From Deltaproteobacteria bacterium (GTDB taxonomy: Bacteria > Desulfobacterota_E > Deferrimicrobia > Deferrimicrobiales > Deferrimicrobiaceae), in the NCBI GenBank assembly GCA_023489025.1, contig JAMDCN010000083.1, forward strand, positions 3,629 through 16,591: a stretch of 12,963 bases of DNA. Direction: 5' to 3'. The notes beneath the pieces are model-generated. The model searched no databases. It was not told the DNA's origin and saw nothing but the letters and a program-made list of their open reading frames with translations. The translations under genes were made by a program, and so were the position numbers. This document shows positions 1-6,108 of this stretch, piece by piece (the first letter of the stretch is position 1; each line of letters opens with the position of its first letter).

Positions 1-443
1 ACGGGGTCGCGCGTGGCGTCGTGCATCAGGATGTCGGCCGCCTGGAGGACAGGGTAGCCGAGGAAGCCGTACGTCTGCAGGTCGCGGGTGGTCTGCTCCC
101 GGAGCTGCTCCTTGTACGTCGGGTTGCGCTCCAGCCACGGCAGCGGCGTGATCATGGACAGGAGCAGGTGCAGCTCGGCGTGCTCGGGGACGTGGCTCTG
201 GATGAATACCGTCGCCTTTCGCGGGTCGATCCCGGAGGCCAGCCAGTCTATGACCATGTCGTCGATGCTCTCGCGGATGACCGTGGTGCGGTCGTACTCG
301 GTGGTCAAGGCATGCCAGTCGGCGACGAAGAAGAAGCAGTCGTTCTCCTCCTGGAGCTTCTTCCAGTTGACCAGGACACCGAGGTAGTGCCCCAGGTGAA
401 GCTGGCCGCTCGGCCGCATGCCGCTCAAAACACGTTTGCGCAA
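1..443 (-). CDS. trpS: Tryptophanyl-tRNA synthetase, N-terminal part (cut by window edge)
   Basis: Cytoplasmic class I aminoacyl-tRNA synthetase that activates tryptophan with ATP and charges tRNA-Trp. Only the first 147 codons are in the window; the C-terminal half, with the KMSKS loop, lies beyond base 1. The translation starts RKRVLSGMRPSGQLHLGHYLG, and HLGH at residues 16-19 is the class I HIGH signature in the context typical of TrpS. Further on, YGFLGYPVLQAADILM (about 125-140) is a highly conserved TrpS stretch. I chose the TTG at 443 as start: a GGAGG lies about 7 bases upstream, and the family usually begins just before the RVLSGMRP segment. It follows the M50 protease stop by 24 bases on the same strand, so the two are probably co-transcribed. 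Identification is secure; the TTG start is likely but not proven. Confidence 0.95.
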   Translation of the reverse strand, partial: MRKRVLSGMRPSGQLHLGHYLGVLVNWKKLQEENDCFFFVADWHALTTEYDRTTVIRESIDDMVIDWLASGIDPRKATVFIQSHVPEHAELHLLLSMITPLPWLERNPTYKEQLREQTTRDLQTYGFLGYPVLQAADILMHDATRDP

Positions 444-467
444 CGTCTCGCCTCCGTCGGTGACGGG

Positions 468-1166
468 TTATCCGCCCAGGATGAATGTCGAGAGCATGTC
501 GACGAACCGCCAGATTATACCAAGCGGGCCGAACATGAGAAGGAGAAGAACGATCAGGGTGCCGTACCGCTCCACGGACGCCAGCGCCATAGAGGGGCCG
601 GGCGGCAGCAGGCCGACGGCGATCCGTCCGCCGTCCAGGGGAGGGATCGGGATCAGGTTGAAGACGGCCAGGAGGACGTTGAACTGCACGGACACGGCGC
701 ACATCAGCGTCAGGGGGACCAGGACGGCGCGTGCCGGGGTTTGCGTCAGGGGAGCGGCGCCGTGGGTCATCGCCTCGAGCAGCAGGGCCGGGTCGAGGGC
801 GGTGAGGATGCGGAAGATGATCCCCGAGACGGCGGCCAGGGCGATGTTCGTGATCACCCCCGCGGAGGCGACGTAGATCGGGTCCCGCTTCTGGTCGCGC
901 AGCAGGCGGAAGTTGACGGGGACCGGCTTGGCCCACCCGAACACCATCCCCGTGCCCAGCAGGAGCATCATGGCCGGGAGGAGGATCGTCCCGAACGGGT
1001 CGATGTGCGGAAGCGGGTTGAGCGTCACCCGCCCCAGCATCTTCGCCGTGGGGTCCCCCTTCTTGTACGCGACCCACCCGTGCGCCGCCTCGTGGAAGGT
1101 GATCGCAAGGATAACGGGGATCGCATATACGGACAACTTGTGCAGGAACTGCGCGATGTCGGGCAA
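468..1166 (-). CDS. M50 family (site-2-type) membrane metalloprotease
   Basis: Predicted zinc intramembrane protease of the M50 family, 232 residues, in the cytoplasmic membrane. HEAAH at residues 25-29 is the HExxH zinc motif, sitting in the first hydrophobic segment. NLIPIPPLDGGR (170-181) is the second family motif, whose Asp178 supplies the third zinc ligand. Other hydrophobic segments lie at about 60-78, 97-122, 146-172 and 203-225. There is no PDZ domain, which places it with the short family of bacterial M50 proteins that often neighbour trpS and scpA/scpB; substrates of that group are largely unknown. The start is TTG at 1166, with GAGAGGA about 7 bases upstream; no ATG gives a better N-terminus. 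A 177-base spacer with a palindrome and a promoter-like sequence separates it from the upstream gene; trpS follows 24 bases downstream. Confidence 0.93.
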   Translation of the reverse strand: MPDIAQFLHKLSVYAIPVILAITFHEAAHGWVAYKKGDPTAKMLGRVTLNPLPHIDPFGTILLPAMMLLLGTGMVFGWAKPVPVNFRLLRDQKRDPIYVASAGVITNIALAAVSGIIFRILTALDPALLLEAMTHGAAPLTQTPARAVLVPLTLMCAVSVQFNVLLAVFNLIPIPPLDGGRIAVGLLPPGPSMALASVERYGTLIVLLLLMFGPLGIIWRFVDMLSTFILGG

Positions 1167-1196
1167 ACGTTCGTCCTCTCTGTTCGGGAAATAGTT

Positions 1197-1205
1197 ATTC
1201 TACCA
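1197..1205 (-). promoter_or_regulatory. Candidate extended -10 promoter for the M50 protease/trpS pair
   Basis: On the minus strand the spacer reads TGG followed by TAGAAT, matching the extended -10 form TGnTATAAT at all but one position. Transcription would start near 1190 and leave a leader of about 24 bases containing the GAGAGGA ribosome site. I see no good -35 at 16-18 bases, which extended -10 promoters can lack. It lies on the far side of the palindrome from the upstream gene, consistent with separate initiation. Sequence match only. Confidence 0.3.
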
Positions 1206-1238
1206 CCGAAACCGCAGAACCGGACCTACGAACTGCAA

Positions 1239-1366
1239 CCCCAGAACCGGGACGTTCCTAGAACTCCCCCAAAAGAGGGACAGAGATGAACGATAATTTT
1301 TTATGCCCGTAGAAACCATCTCTGTCCCAGTTCTGTGGGAGTTCTAGGAACGTCCCGGTTCTGGGG
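1239..1366. repeat. 128-bp imperfect palindrome (two 50-nt arms, 28-nt centre), REP/MITE-like
   Basis: Left arm 1239-1288 and right arm 1317-1366 are inverted copies matching at 46 of 50 positions; the four mismatches all lie in a nine-base stretch at 1269-1277. The outer 30 bases and the inner 11 bases (GGGACAGAGATG-type end) pair perfectly. The AT-rich centre is 1289-1316. The element would form a long hairpin in RNA of either strand. No U-tract follows it on the minus strand, so it is not a standard intrinsic terminator. A shorter related sequence sits directly outside the left arm at 1214-1234 (CAGAACCGG ... GAACT), looking like a decayed partial copy. Similar 'GGGACAGAG' termini are, from memory, common in REP-like elements of Deltaproteobacteria; that link is inference. 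The right arm overlaps the 3' end of the nucleotidyltransferase gene and supplies its stop codon. Confidence 0.85.
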
Positions 1367-4016
1367 TTTTCGGTTCCGGGGTCGGGGTCGGGGGGGAGGT
1401 GGAGAGGAGGAAGGCGATCTCTTCCTTCTTGTTGCGGAGTTCGCCGGTCAACTTCCGCTCCAGGAGGTGGTCGAAGATCTTCTTGAAGACCGGGCCGGGA
1501 CGGTACCCGAGCTCGAGGAGATCATGCCCGTTCACCTGGAGGCGGACATTTTTCAACTGGGTGAAATAGAGAGATATATATCTTTTTATATCCGGGTGTT
1601 TCGAGCGCGCCATCAAGTAAAGGATCACTTCGGTCGGCAAGGGAGAGAGGACATCGTATATAATTTTCCGGGAGACGAAAGACGTCGAGACCAGCCGCAG
1701 GATTACGCTCTCCCCCTCGTCCTTGCAGATCCTGACCCACTCGCGCACCCGCGAGCGCACGCCGAGGTCCTTCGCCAGCTTCTTCGCGTCGTCCGGGGAA
1801 AGGGGGTCGAGCAGCGCGAGGAACGACACCGCCCACTTTTCGACCTTCTCTTCCAGGAAGAGGAGGGAGAACCAGGCGAGCACCTCCTGGACCTCCCCGA
1901 GTAGCGCCAGGTGCGCCTTGTCCAGCGCCAGGGCGGGATGGATCGACGTCCCGAGGCCGAGATCGGAAAGACGCCGCACGATCGAGACCGGATCTTTTTC
2001 TTTAAGTATTAGCTCCAACTCACTGTATAACCTTGGCTTTGGAATCCTGCTCAACAGATCCAGCCGGACCGCGTTCCGGATCAGGTTCAACGTGTGCCGG
2101 CCGACGGTGAAGCCGAAGCGCCGCTCGAAGCGCATCGCCCGGAGGATCCGCGTCGGATCCTCGACGAACGACAGGGAGTGGAGCACCCGGATGACCTTCT
2201 CCTTGATGTCCCGCTGGGCGCCGAAGAAGTCGACCACCTCCCCGAACCCCTCGGGGGAAAGCCGGACGGCAAGGGTGTTGATGACGAAATCCCGGCGGTA
2301 CATGTCCTGTTTGAGGGAGCTGTACTCCACCGTGGGGAGCGCCGCCGGCTTGAGGTAATACTCGACGCGCGCGGTGGCGACGTCGATCTTGAAGCCGTCC
2401 CGGAAGACCAGCACCGCGGTGCCGAACTTGTGGTGCGGCCGGACGCGGGCGTCCTGCTCCTCCGCGAACGTCTCGGCGAACCGGATGCCGTCCCCCTCGA
2501 CCACGATGTCCACGTCGAGGTTGTCGACCCGCATCACGAGGTCGCGAACGAACCCACCGACGGCGAACGCCTTCATCTCCAGCCGTTCCGCGCACTCCCC
2601 CACCGCCCGCAGCAGGGACAGCACGCGGGCCGGAAGCCGATCCCGCATCAGGTTCCCCACGTTCTTGCGGGGCGCCATCGCCCCTTCCGCGCCGACATCC
2701 TCCACGGCGCCGGGATGCTCCACGTCCCGCAAGTCGTAGAGGAAGAGGAGCAGCCCCGTCCGGGTGATGACCCCGAGGAGCTCCTTCCCGCGCACCACCG
2801 GGACCAGCCGCTGGTTCTTTCCGATTATGATCTCCTCGACCCGCTCGATCTCCGTTTCGGGCGCCACCGTCTCGTAGTCGGCGTTCATGTACTCCGCCGC
2901 CCGCTCCTCGCCCAGGCCGTGGTAGACGGCCTTCTCCACCACCTGCCGGGTGAGGATCCCCGCCACCACGCCGCCCCGCGTCACCGGCACGGCGTTGATG
3001 TTGGAACGGGTGAGCGCATGATGCACTTCGAGGATCGTATCCCCCGCGTCCACGGTGCGCGCGGGTGACGCCATCACGTCCGCCGCCGTCCGCCTCGGGA
3101 TCACCTTCTCTTCCAGCACGCGAAGGACACGCTCCCGAACCTGGAACGTCGTCGCGTCCTTCACGGTGGCCGACGCGGCGTAGGCGTGCCCGCCGCCGCC
3201 GAACTCGCGCATCACCGCGGCCGCGTCCACCTCGGGCTTCCGGCTGCGGCCCACGAGCACCACCCTGTCCCCCATCTGGCAGATGACGAAGAGGACGCTC
3301 ACCGCCTCCATGTCGCGCAATTTGTGGACGAGGAGCGCCAGGTCCCCGACGTACTCCTCCCGCCGCGCCTCGGCGATCACCACCTCGACCCCTCGGATCG
3401 TGTACGTCCGCGTCCCCTGGATCAGGTCGTACAGCAGGGATATCTGCCCGGAGGTCAGGTCCCGGGCGAGGATGTCGGACACCTGGGAGAGTTTCGCCCC
3501 GCACGACAGCAGGTGCGCCGCGGCCAGGTAGTCGTCCACCGTGGTCGACGGGAAGCCGAGCGAACCGGTGTCCTCGTAGATCCCGAGCATCATCACCGTC
3601 GCCTCGTCCGGGGCGATCGGAATCCCCCGCTCCTTGAGGATCAGCACGAGGATCGTGGTGGTCGAGCCGACGCGCCGGATCACCTCGAGGTCGCCCTTGA
3701 CGTCGGCGTCCTCGTCGGGATGGTGGTCGTAGACGTGGACGGGGACGCCCGGGCGGCCGATCAGCTCCCCGAAGATCCCGATGCGCGCGCGGCTGCGGAT
3801 GTCGACCAGGATGAGGCGGGTCACCTTGTCGATGTCGATCTCGCGGGGCTTGCGCAGCGGCAGATTGTAGAAGGCGGACTGGACGAGGAACCCCTTGACC
3901 GTCTCCTCCTGCGACCCGGGCAGGACGCAGACCGCCCCTGGGTAAAGCTTGCACGCCGCCAGCATCGACGCGATCGTGTCGAAATCGGCGTTCAGGTGGG
4001 TGGTGATTATATCCAC
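1344..4016 (-). CDS. DHH phosphoesterase - CBS - CBS - tRNA nucleotidyltransferase/poly(A) polymerase fusion
   Basis: Four-part fusion of 890 residues, as known for A-adding tRNA nucleotidyltransferases and poly(A) polymerase-like enzymes of Geobacter and Aquifex. Domains: DHH phosphoesterase (about 1-280) with HLNADFD (7-13), DHH (97-99) and the DHHA1 GGGGH motif (273-277); two CBS domains (about 313-368 and 376-428); class II nucleotidyltransferase head (about 470-720) with VGGFVRD (486-492), catalytic LDVD (Asp501, Asp503), RRDFVIN (574-580) and DPTRILRAMRF (620-630); then a helical tRNA-binding region. It probably adds A or CCA to tRNA 3' ends; A-adding, CCA-adding and poly(A) activity cannot be separated by eye. 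The frame is open up to a GTG at 4097, but family homology begins at VDIITTHLNADFD, so I choose GTG 4016. No Shine-Dalgarno precedes that codon. The last seven residues and TAG stop come from a palindrome arm. Confidence 0.93.
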   Translation of the reverse strand: MDIITTHLNADFDTIASMLAACKLYPGAVCVLPGSQEETVKGFLVQSAFYNLPLRKPREIDIDKVTRLILVDIRSRARIGIFGELIGRPGVPVHVYDHHPDEDADVKGDLEVIRRVGSTTTILVLILKERGIPIAPDEATVMMLGIYEDTGSLGFPSTTVDDYLAAAHLLSCGAKLSQVSDILARDLTSGQISLLYDLIQGTRTYTIRGVEVVIAEARREEYVGDLALLVHKLRDMEAVSVLFVICQMGDRVVLVGRSRKPEVDAAAVMREFGGGGHAYAASATVKDATTFQVRERVLRVLEEKVIPRRTAADVMASPARTVDAGDTILEVHHALTRSNINAVPVTRGGVVAGILTRQVVEKAVYHGLGEERAAEYMNADYETVAPETEIERVEEIIIGKNQRLVPVVRGKELLGVITRTGLLLFLYDLRDVEHPGAVEDVGAEGAMAPRKNVGNLMRDRLPARVLSLLRAVGECAERLEMKAFAVGGFVRDLVMRVDNLDVDIVVEGDGIRFAETFAEEQDARVRPHHKFGTAVLVFRDGFKIDVATARVEYYLKPAALPTVEYSSLKQDMYRRDFVINTLAVRLSPEGFGEVVDFFGAQRDIKEKVIRVLHSLSFVEDPTRILRAMRFERRFGFTVGRHTLNLIRNAVRLDLLSRIPKPRLYSELELILKEKDPVSIVRRLSDLGLGTSIHPALALDKAHLALLGEVQEVLAWFSLLFLEEKVEKWAVSFLALLDPLSPDDAKKLAKDLGVRSRVREWVRICKDEGESVILRLVSTSFVSRKIIYDVLSPLPTEVILYLMARSKHPDIKRYISLYFTQLKNVRLQVNGHDLLELGYRPGPVFKKIFDHLLERKLTGELRNKKEEIAFLLSTSPPTPTPEPKTPEPGRS

Positions 4017-4023
4017 GCCCCGG

Positions 4024-4032
4024 ATTATCGCA
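4024..4032 (-). promoter_or_regulatory. Candidate extended -10 promoter, possibly giving a leaderless mRNA
   Basis: The minus strand reads TGC then GATAAT, a near match to the extended -10 consensus. It ends seven bases before the GTG at 4016, which would put the transcription start at or next to that GTG. This would make the nucleotidyltransferase mRNA leaderless, fitting the missing Shine-Dalgarno there. No convincing -35 is visible at 17-18 bases. Sequence match only. Confidence 0.3.
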
Positions 4033-4125
4033 TACTTAGGCCGAAAATCCGTGTCCCCAAATGTCCCGCGGAGCATTTTCCCGCCTAGCGAAGGCACGAT
4101 CCACCACGGGCCATCCTCGCGCGAA

Positions 4126-4175
4126 ATCCCGCCCTCCGGCCCGCTCCCTCCCTGCGGCTCGTTGGAGGCCGGGAT
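4126..4175 (-). terminator. Imperfect hairpin after the last prophage gene, possible weak terminator
   Basis: Arms 4126-4137 and 4164-4175 pair at 11 of 12 positions (ATCCCGCCCTCC against GGAGGCCGGGAT) around a 26-base loop. On the minus strand the second arm is followed only by TTTCG, so a strong intrinsic terminator is not supported. The large loop also argues for caution. It lies 52 bases after the stop of the 71-residue gene, where a late-operon terminator would be expected. Confidence 0.2.
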
Positions 4176-4226
4176 CGCCTCGCAGGCGCAGAGGACGGCG
4201 GCGTGGCATAGGCTGTCGTTTGAGGA

Positions 4227-4442
4227 TCACGCCGCCCTGCCGTTGGCGTTTGGAACCTTGACGCAGGATCCGTGATTCTTGTTGTGCTCGGTGGTCAGTT
4301 CGATCAGCACGTCCCGGTCATTCGACAGGTAGGACGTGTGCTTGTTGACGGTCTTTCGGAGCAGCCACAGTTCGCGCCATGCGCCCCCCGCCATGAAGAT
4401 TCCGACTCCGTACTCGACCGCCTCTTTCAGTTCGATGGACAT
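4227..4442 (-). CDS. Small prophage protein, unknown function (71 residues)
   Basis: I do not recognise a family. The start is ATG 4442 with a strong GGGAGG about five bases upstream, and it follows the preceding membrane protein gene by 25 bases, so it is very probably translated as the last gene of the late operon. Residues 1-20 (IELKEAVEYGVGIFMAGGAW) form a weakly hydrophobic or amphipathic segment with one Glu-rich face. The rest is a charged helix-like stretch (about 22-58) and a short loose tail. Similar short proteins with one N-terminal hydrophobic segment and a charged helix occur near phage lysis genes, where antiholin or holin-accessory roles have been proposed; that is only a guess here. 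It ends in TGA with the host gene frame directly downstream in phase. Confidence 0.7.
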   Translation of the reverse strand: MSIELKEAVEYGVGIFMAGGAWRELWLLRKTVNKHTSYLSNDRDVLIELTTEHNKNHGSCVKVPNANGRAA

Positions 4443-4467
4443 GTTGCCTCCCGCCTGCCGTGGTGTG

Positions 4468-5220
4468 CTATCGAAACGGTTCCCAACGAAACCTGATCGA
4501 CGCTGCGCCCTTCATCCCGCCACCCGGTTCCGCCCACGTCTCGGCCCGCGCCCCGAGGTGGACGTTACCGATCCGGACCGGCCACCAAGACGCCTGGACG
4601 TCTATCTGCCTCCCCCCGACGCCGTACCCGCCCTCGATTTCCACCCGCTTCCAGTTCCCGTCGCGCCACGGGAGGCCGAAGAAGGGTTCCTTTTGCGGGT
4701 CCAGCGTCGTCTGTACGGCTCCCGAGGGGAGAAGGTCGGTCCTGACATAGGTTTCCCCCCGACTCGGCGGCACGACAGCGGAATCAAGCCGCTCCATGCC
4801 CCTTATGACGTTATCCGGTCCTGCGGCGGGGGCGACGGCGGGCACCTTCGCCTGCTCCTCGGGGGGGAGTTCCGCCGCGGGGATCGTGGCGACCGGTCGG
4901 GTGCTGATGCGAGGCTTCGGATGCCCGACCTTCGCCGCCTTCGCCATCGCTGGCACCTGGTTCCCCTGGTAGACGTTACCCCCCCCCTGCGTGGCCACGG
5001 GTGTTTGGACGGGGTTCGGTTTCGCCGGCCAGAGACGCCATTTCGCGTAGTAGAGCCCGGCACAGATCCCGAGGGCCGCGAGGATCAGCAGGCACCGGAC
5101 AAGCCAGCGCGGAGCACCCGGGGCACGGGCGATCGCCTCCCCTTCGATCTTCGCCGCCGCTTCCCGGGCCGGAGGGGCTACCTTCGCCGCGAGGAACCGT
5201 CGCAGGTCGTCGAGCCACAT
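4468..5220 (-). CDS. Single-span inner-membrane protein with Pro-rich linker and beta-rich C-terminus; possible spanin partner
   Basis: Not recognisable as a named family. The 250-residue protein has a short cytoplasmic helix (1-37, Ala/Glu/Arg), one membrane span (about 39-58), a Pro/Ala-rich segment (64-150), and a C-terminal domain (about 155-250) of alternating beta pattern rich in Gly, Trp and aromatics, ending SIRFRWEPFR. Topology suggests N-in, C-out anchoring in the inner membrane with a long extended periplasmic reach. It follows the lipoprotein gene by 13 bases and has a strong GGAGGGAGG ribosome site before ATG 5220. Inner-membrane protein plus outer-membrane lipoprotein, both next to endolysin and holin, is the layout of a two-component spanin, but the usual coiled coil of an inner-membrane spanin is missing. 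The spanin role is therefore inference; a cell-surface or structural role is possible. Confidence 0.8.
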   Translation of the reverse strand: MWLDDLRRFLAAKVAPPAREAAAKIEGEAIARAPGAPRWLVRCLLILAALGICAGLYYAKWRLWPAKPNPVQTPVATQGGGNVYQGNQVPAMAKAAKVGHPKPRISTRPVATIPAAELPPEEQAKVPAVAPAAGPDNVIRGMERLDSAVVPPSRGETYVRTDLLPSGAVQTTLDPQKEPFFGLPWRDGNWKRVEIEGGYGVGGRQIDVQASWWPVRIGNVHLGARAETWAEPGGGMKGAASIRFRWEPFR

Positions 5221-5233
5221 CGGGGCCTCCCTC

Positions 5234-5608
5234 CTACCTCTCCGCCTCGTAGCATTCCGGTTTCTCGCGTCGGGACAGTTCCTGGCACTCCCACTTGCTG
5301 TCTTTCCCCGCCGGGCGCACCGCGCTCCAGCACTCCTTCACCTCTTTCCCTCCGACGATCTTGATCCGGTCGAAACATCCCGCGGTAGTTGCAGCCTTGA
5401 CGATCGCCGCCGTGCCGCCGCCCGTCAGGAACCGTTCCATCGCCTCGTACTCCCGGACCTTCGCGTTCGTCAGCCACAGGTATTCCTTCGAGCAGTCGTC
5501 GCCGACACAGAGCGGCTTCTTATCGAGGTGCTTCGGCCTCGTGCCCGCGCAGGAAGCGAGCACGATCGCCAATATCACACTAAGTGTGAAAGCGAGAATT
5601 CGCCTCAT
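5234..5608 (-). CDS. Cys-rich prophage lipoprotein, possible outer-membrane spanin
   Basis: A 124-residue predicted lipoprotein. MRRILAFTLSVILAIVLASC is a type II signal with lipobox VLASC, lipid-modified at Cys20. The residue after Cys20 is Ala, not Asp, so outer-membrane sorting is expected. The mature part is charged and carries six further cysteines (34, 39, 78, 93, 108, 119), an even number compatible with three disulfides in the periplasm. The start ATG 5608 overlaps the stop of the holin-like gene as ATGA, with GGAGGAGG upstream inside that gene. Position in the lysis cassette and the lipobox suggest an o-spanin, but known Rz1-type o-spanins are short and Pro-rich, not Cys-rich, so function remains uncertain. 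A reading frame open from 6670 covers the same bases, but its upstream part merely overlaps the endolysin and holin genes; the lipoprotein signal fixes the start at 5608. Confidence 0.82.
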   Translation of the reverse strand: MRRILAFTLSVILAIVLASCAGTRPKHLDKKPLCVGDDCSKEYLWLTNAKVREYEAMERFLTGGGTAAIVKAATTAGCFDRIKIVGGKEVKECWSAVRPAGKDSKWECQELSRREKPECYEAER

Positions 5609-6030
5609 GCCCCCAGCCTCCTCCCGAACATCCGCTCGATCGTGGGCTGGATCGACGCGGAGTAGACCTCCCACGCGGCCACGGCGTACGCCCCCGTCTG
5701 CAGCCCCCCGCGGAACTTGGAGATGGCGCCCTCTCCCTTGTCCATGTCGAGGAAGAACGCCAACGCCGTACCGACGATGAACGCCGACGCCAGGGGGATC
5801 CACTTCAACTGCTCGATGGTGGCGAAGATCTTCGGCGATGCGCCGCAGATCGGCGGCGCCGGGGACGGCAGCAGCCCCTTGATGATCTGGACGACCACGA
5901 TCGTCACGACCACCATCGCCATGTCCGCGCTCAGGTACTTCGTGAAATCCGGCACCGGCACGGCGAGCGTCTCCGCCAGGACGGTCAGGGGAAGCAGGAG
6001 CAGGAAGATCAGAAACGGAAGTCCTTTCAT
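5605..6030 (-). CDS. Holin-like prophage membrane protein
   Basis: A 141-residue membrane protein, best read as a holin candidate: it would form inner-membrane lesions that release the endolysin. Hydrophobic segments: 1-19 (MKGLPFLIFLLLLPLTVLA, which could be a cleaved signal peptide or first span), about 37-54 (MAMVVVTIVVVQIIKGLL) and about 77-95 (KWIPLASAFIVGTALAFFL). A less hydrophobic helix at about 107-122 and a basic C-terminus (RMFGRRLGA) follow; charged C-termini are usual in holins. The start is ATG 6030 with GGAAGGAG about seven bases upstream. It lies 78 bases after the endolysin and overlaps the lipoprotein gene by four bases. Holins share little sequence, so the call rests on size, spans and position. 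If the first segment is cleaved, only two spans remain. Confidence 0.8.
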   Translation of the reverse strand: MKGLPFLIFLLLLPLTVLAETLAVPVPDFTKYLSADMAMVVVTIVVVQIIKGLLPSPAPPICGASPKIFATIEQLKWIPLASAFIVGTALAFFLDMDKGEGAISKFRGGLQTGAYAVAAWEVYSASIQPTIERMFGRRLGA

Positions 6031-6108
6031 CGTGGGTCTCCTTCCGCATCATTTCTACGTGCGCAACGAATATCTCCGGCGGCATCCATATTCCGAACAG
6101 GCACCGCC

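Larger units (their letters stand above)
4017..4226. other. Host/prophage junction spacer
   Basis: This stretch lies between the last recognisable prophage gene and the conserved start of the host nucleotidyltransferase. I recognise no tRNA, integrase or attachment core. It holds a promoter-like sequence (4024-4032), a GGGGACACGG-type sequence at about 4040-4065 reminiscent of REP-like element ends, and an imperfect hairpin (4126-4175). The frame of the host gene stays open from 4016 back to the TGA ending the 71-residue phage gene at 4227, so an extended product beginning at GTG 4097 is possible. A 64-codon Arg-rich reading frame (4036-4230) starts with ATGA overlap on that stop, but shows no family features. 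The true prophage end probably lies here but cannot be fixed. Confidence 0.5.

Noticed and set aside
21..1289. Long plus-strand reading frame opposite trpS and the M50 protease
   Set aside because: It is antisense to two well-identified genes, is low in hydrophobic core residues, and is a shadow expected in GC-rich DNA. The same applies to the plus-strand frames at 2094-3068, 3186-4088 and 10822-11736.
1239..1366. Palindrome as intrinsic terminator
   Set aside because: No run of T follows either arm on the strand being transcribed, and the 28-base loop and 50-base stem are far outside the usual size.
2020..3954. 644-codon minus-strand reading frame overlapping the nucleotidyltransferase fusion
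   Set aside because: Arg/Gly/Pro-rich translation without any domain. The same bases code a fully motif-bearing DHH/CBS/nucleotidyltransferase protein in another frame.
4017..4226. tRNA gene or attachment core at the junction
   Set aside because: No cloverleaf pairing or TpsiC-like segment found. A core cannot be defined without the other prophage end.
4227..4229. TGA read-through or selenocysteine between the phage gene and the host gene frame
   Set aside because: There is no selenoprotein family on either side and no recognisable SECIS-like context. An ordinary stop at a prophage end explains it.
4036..4230. 64-codon Arg-rich reading frame with ATGA overlap at the prophage end
   Set aside because: The translation is composition-driven (Arg, Gly, Pro), no family is recognised, and its end overlaps the host promoter region. 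Not listed as a gene, although the overlap start is suggestive.
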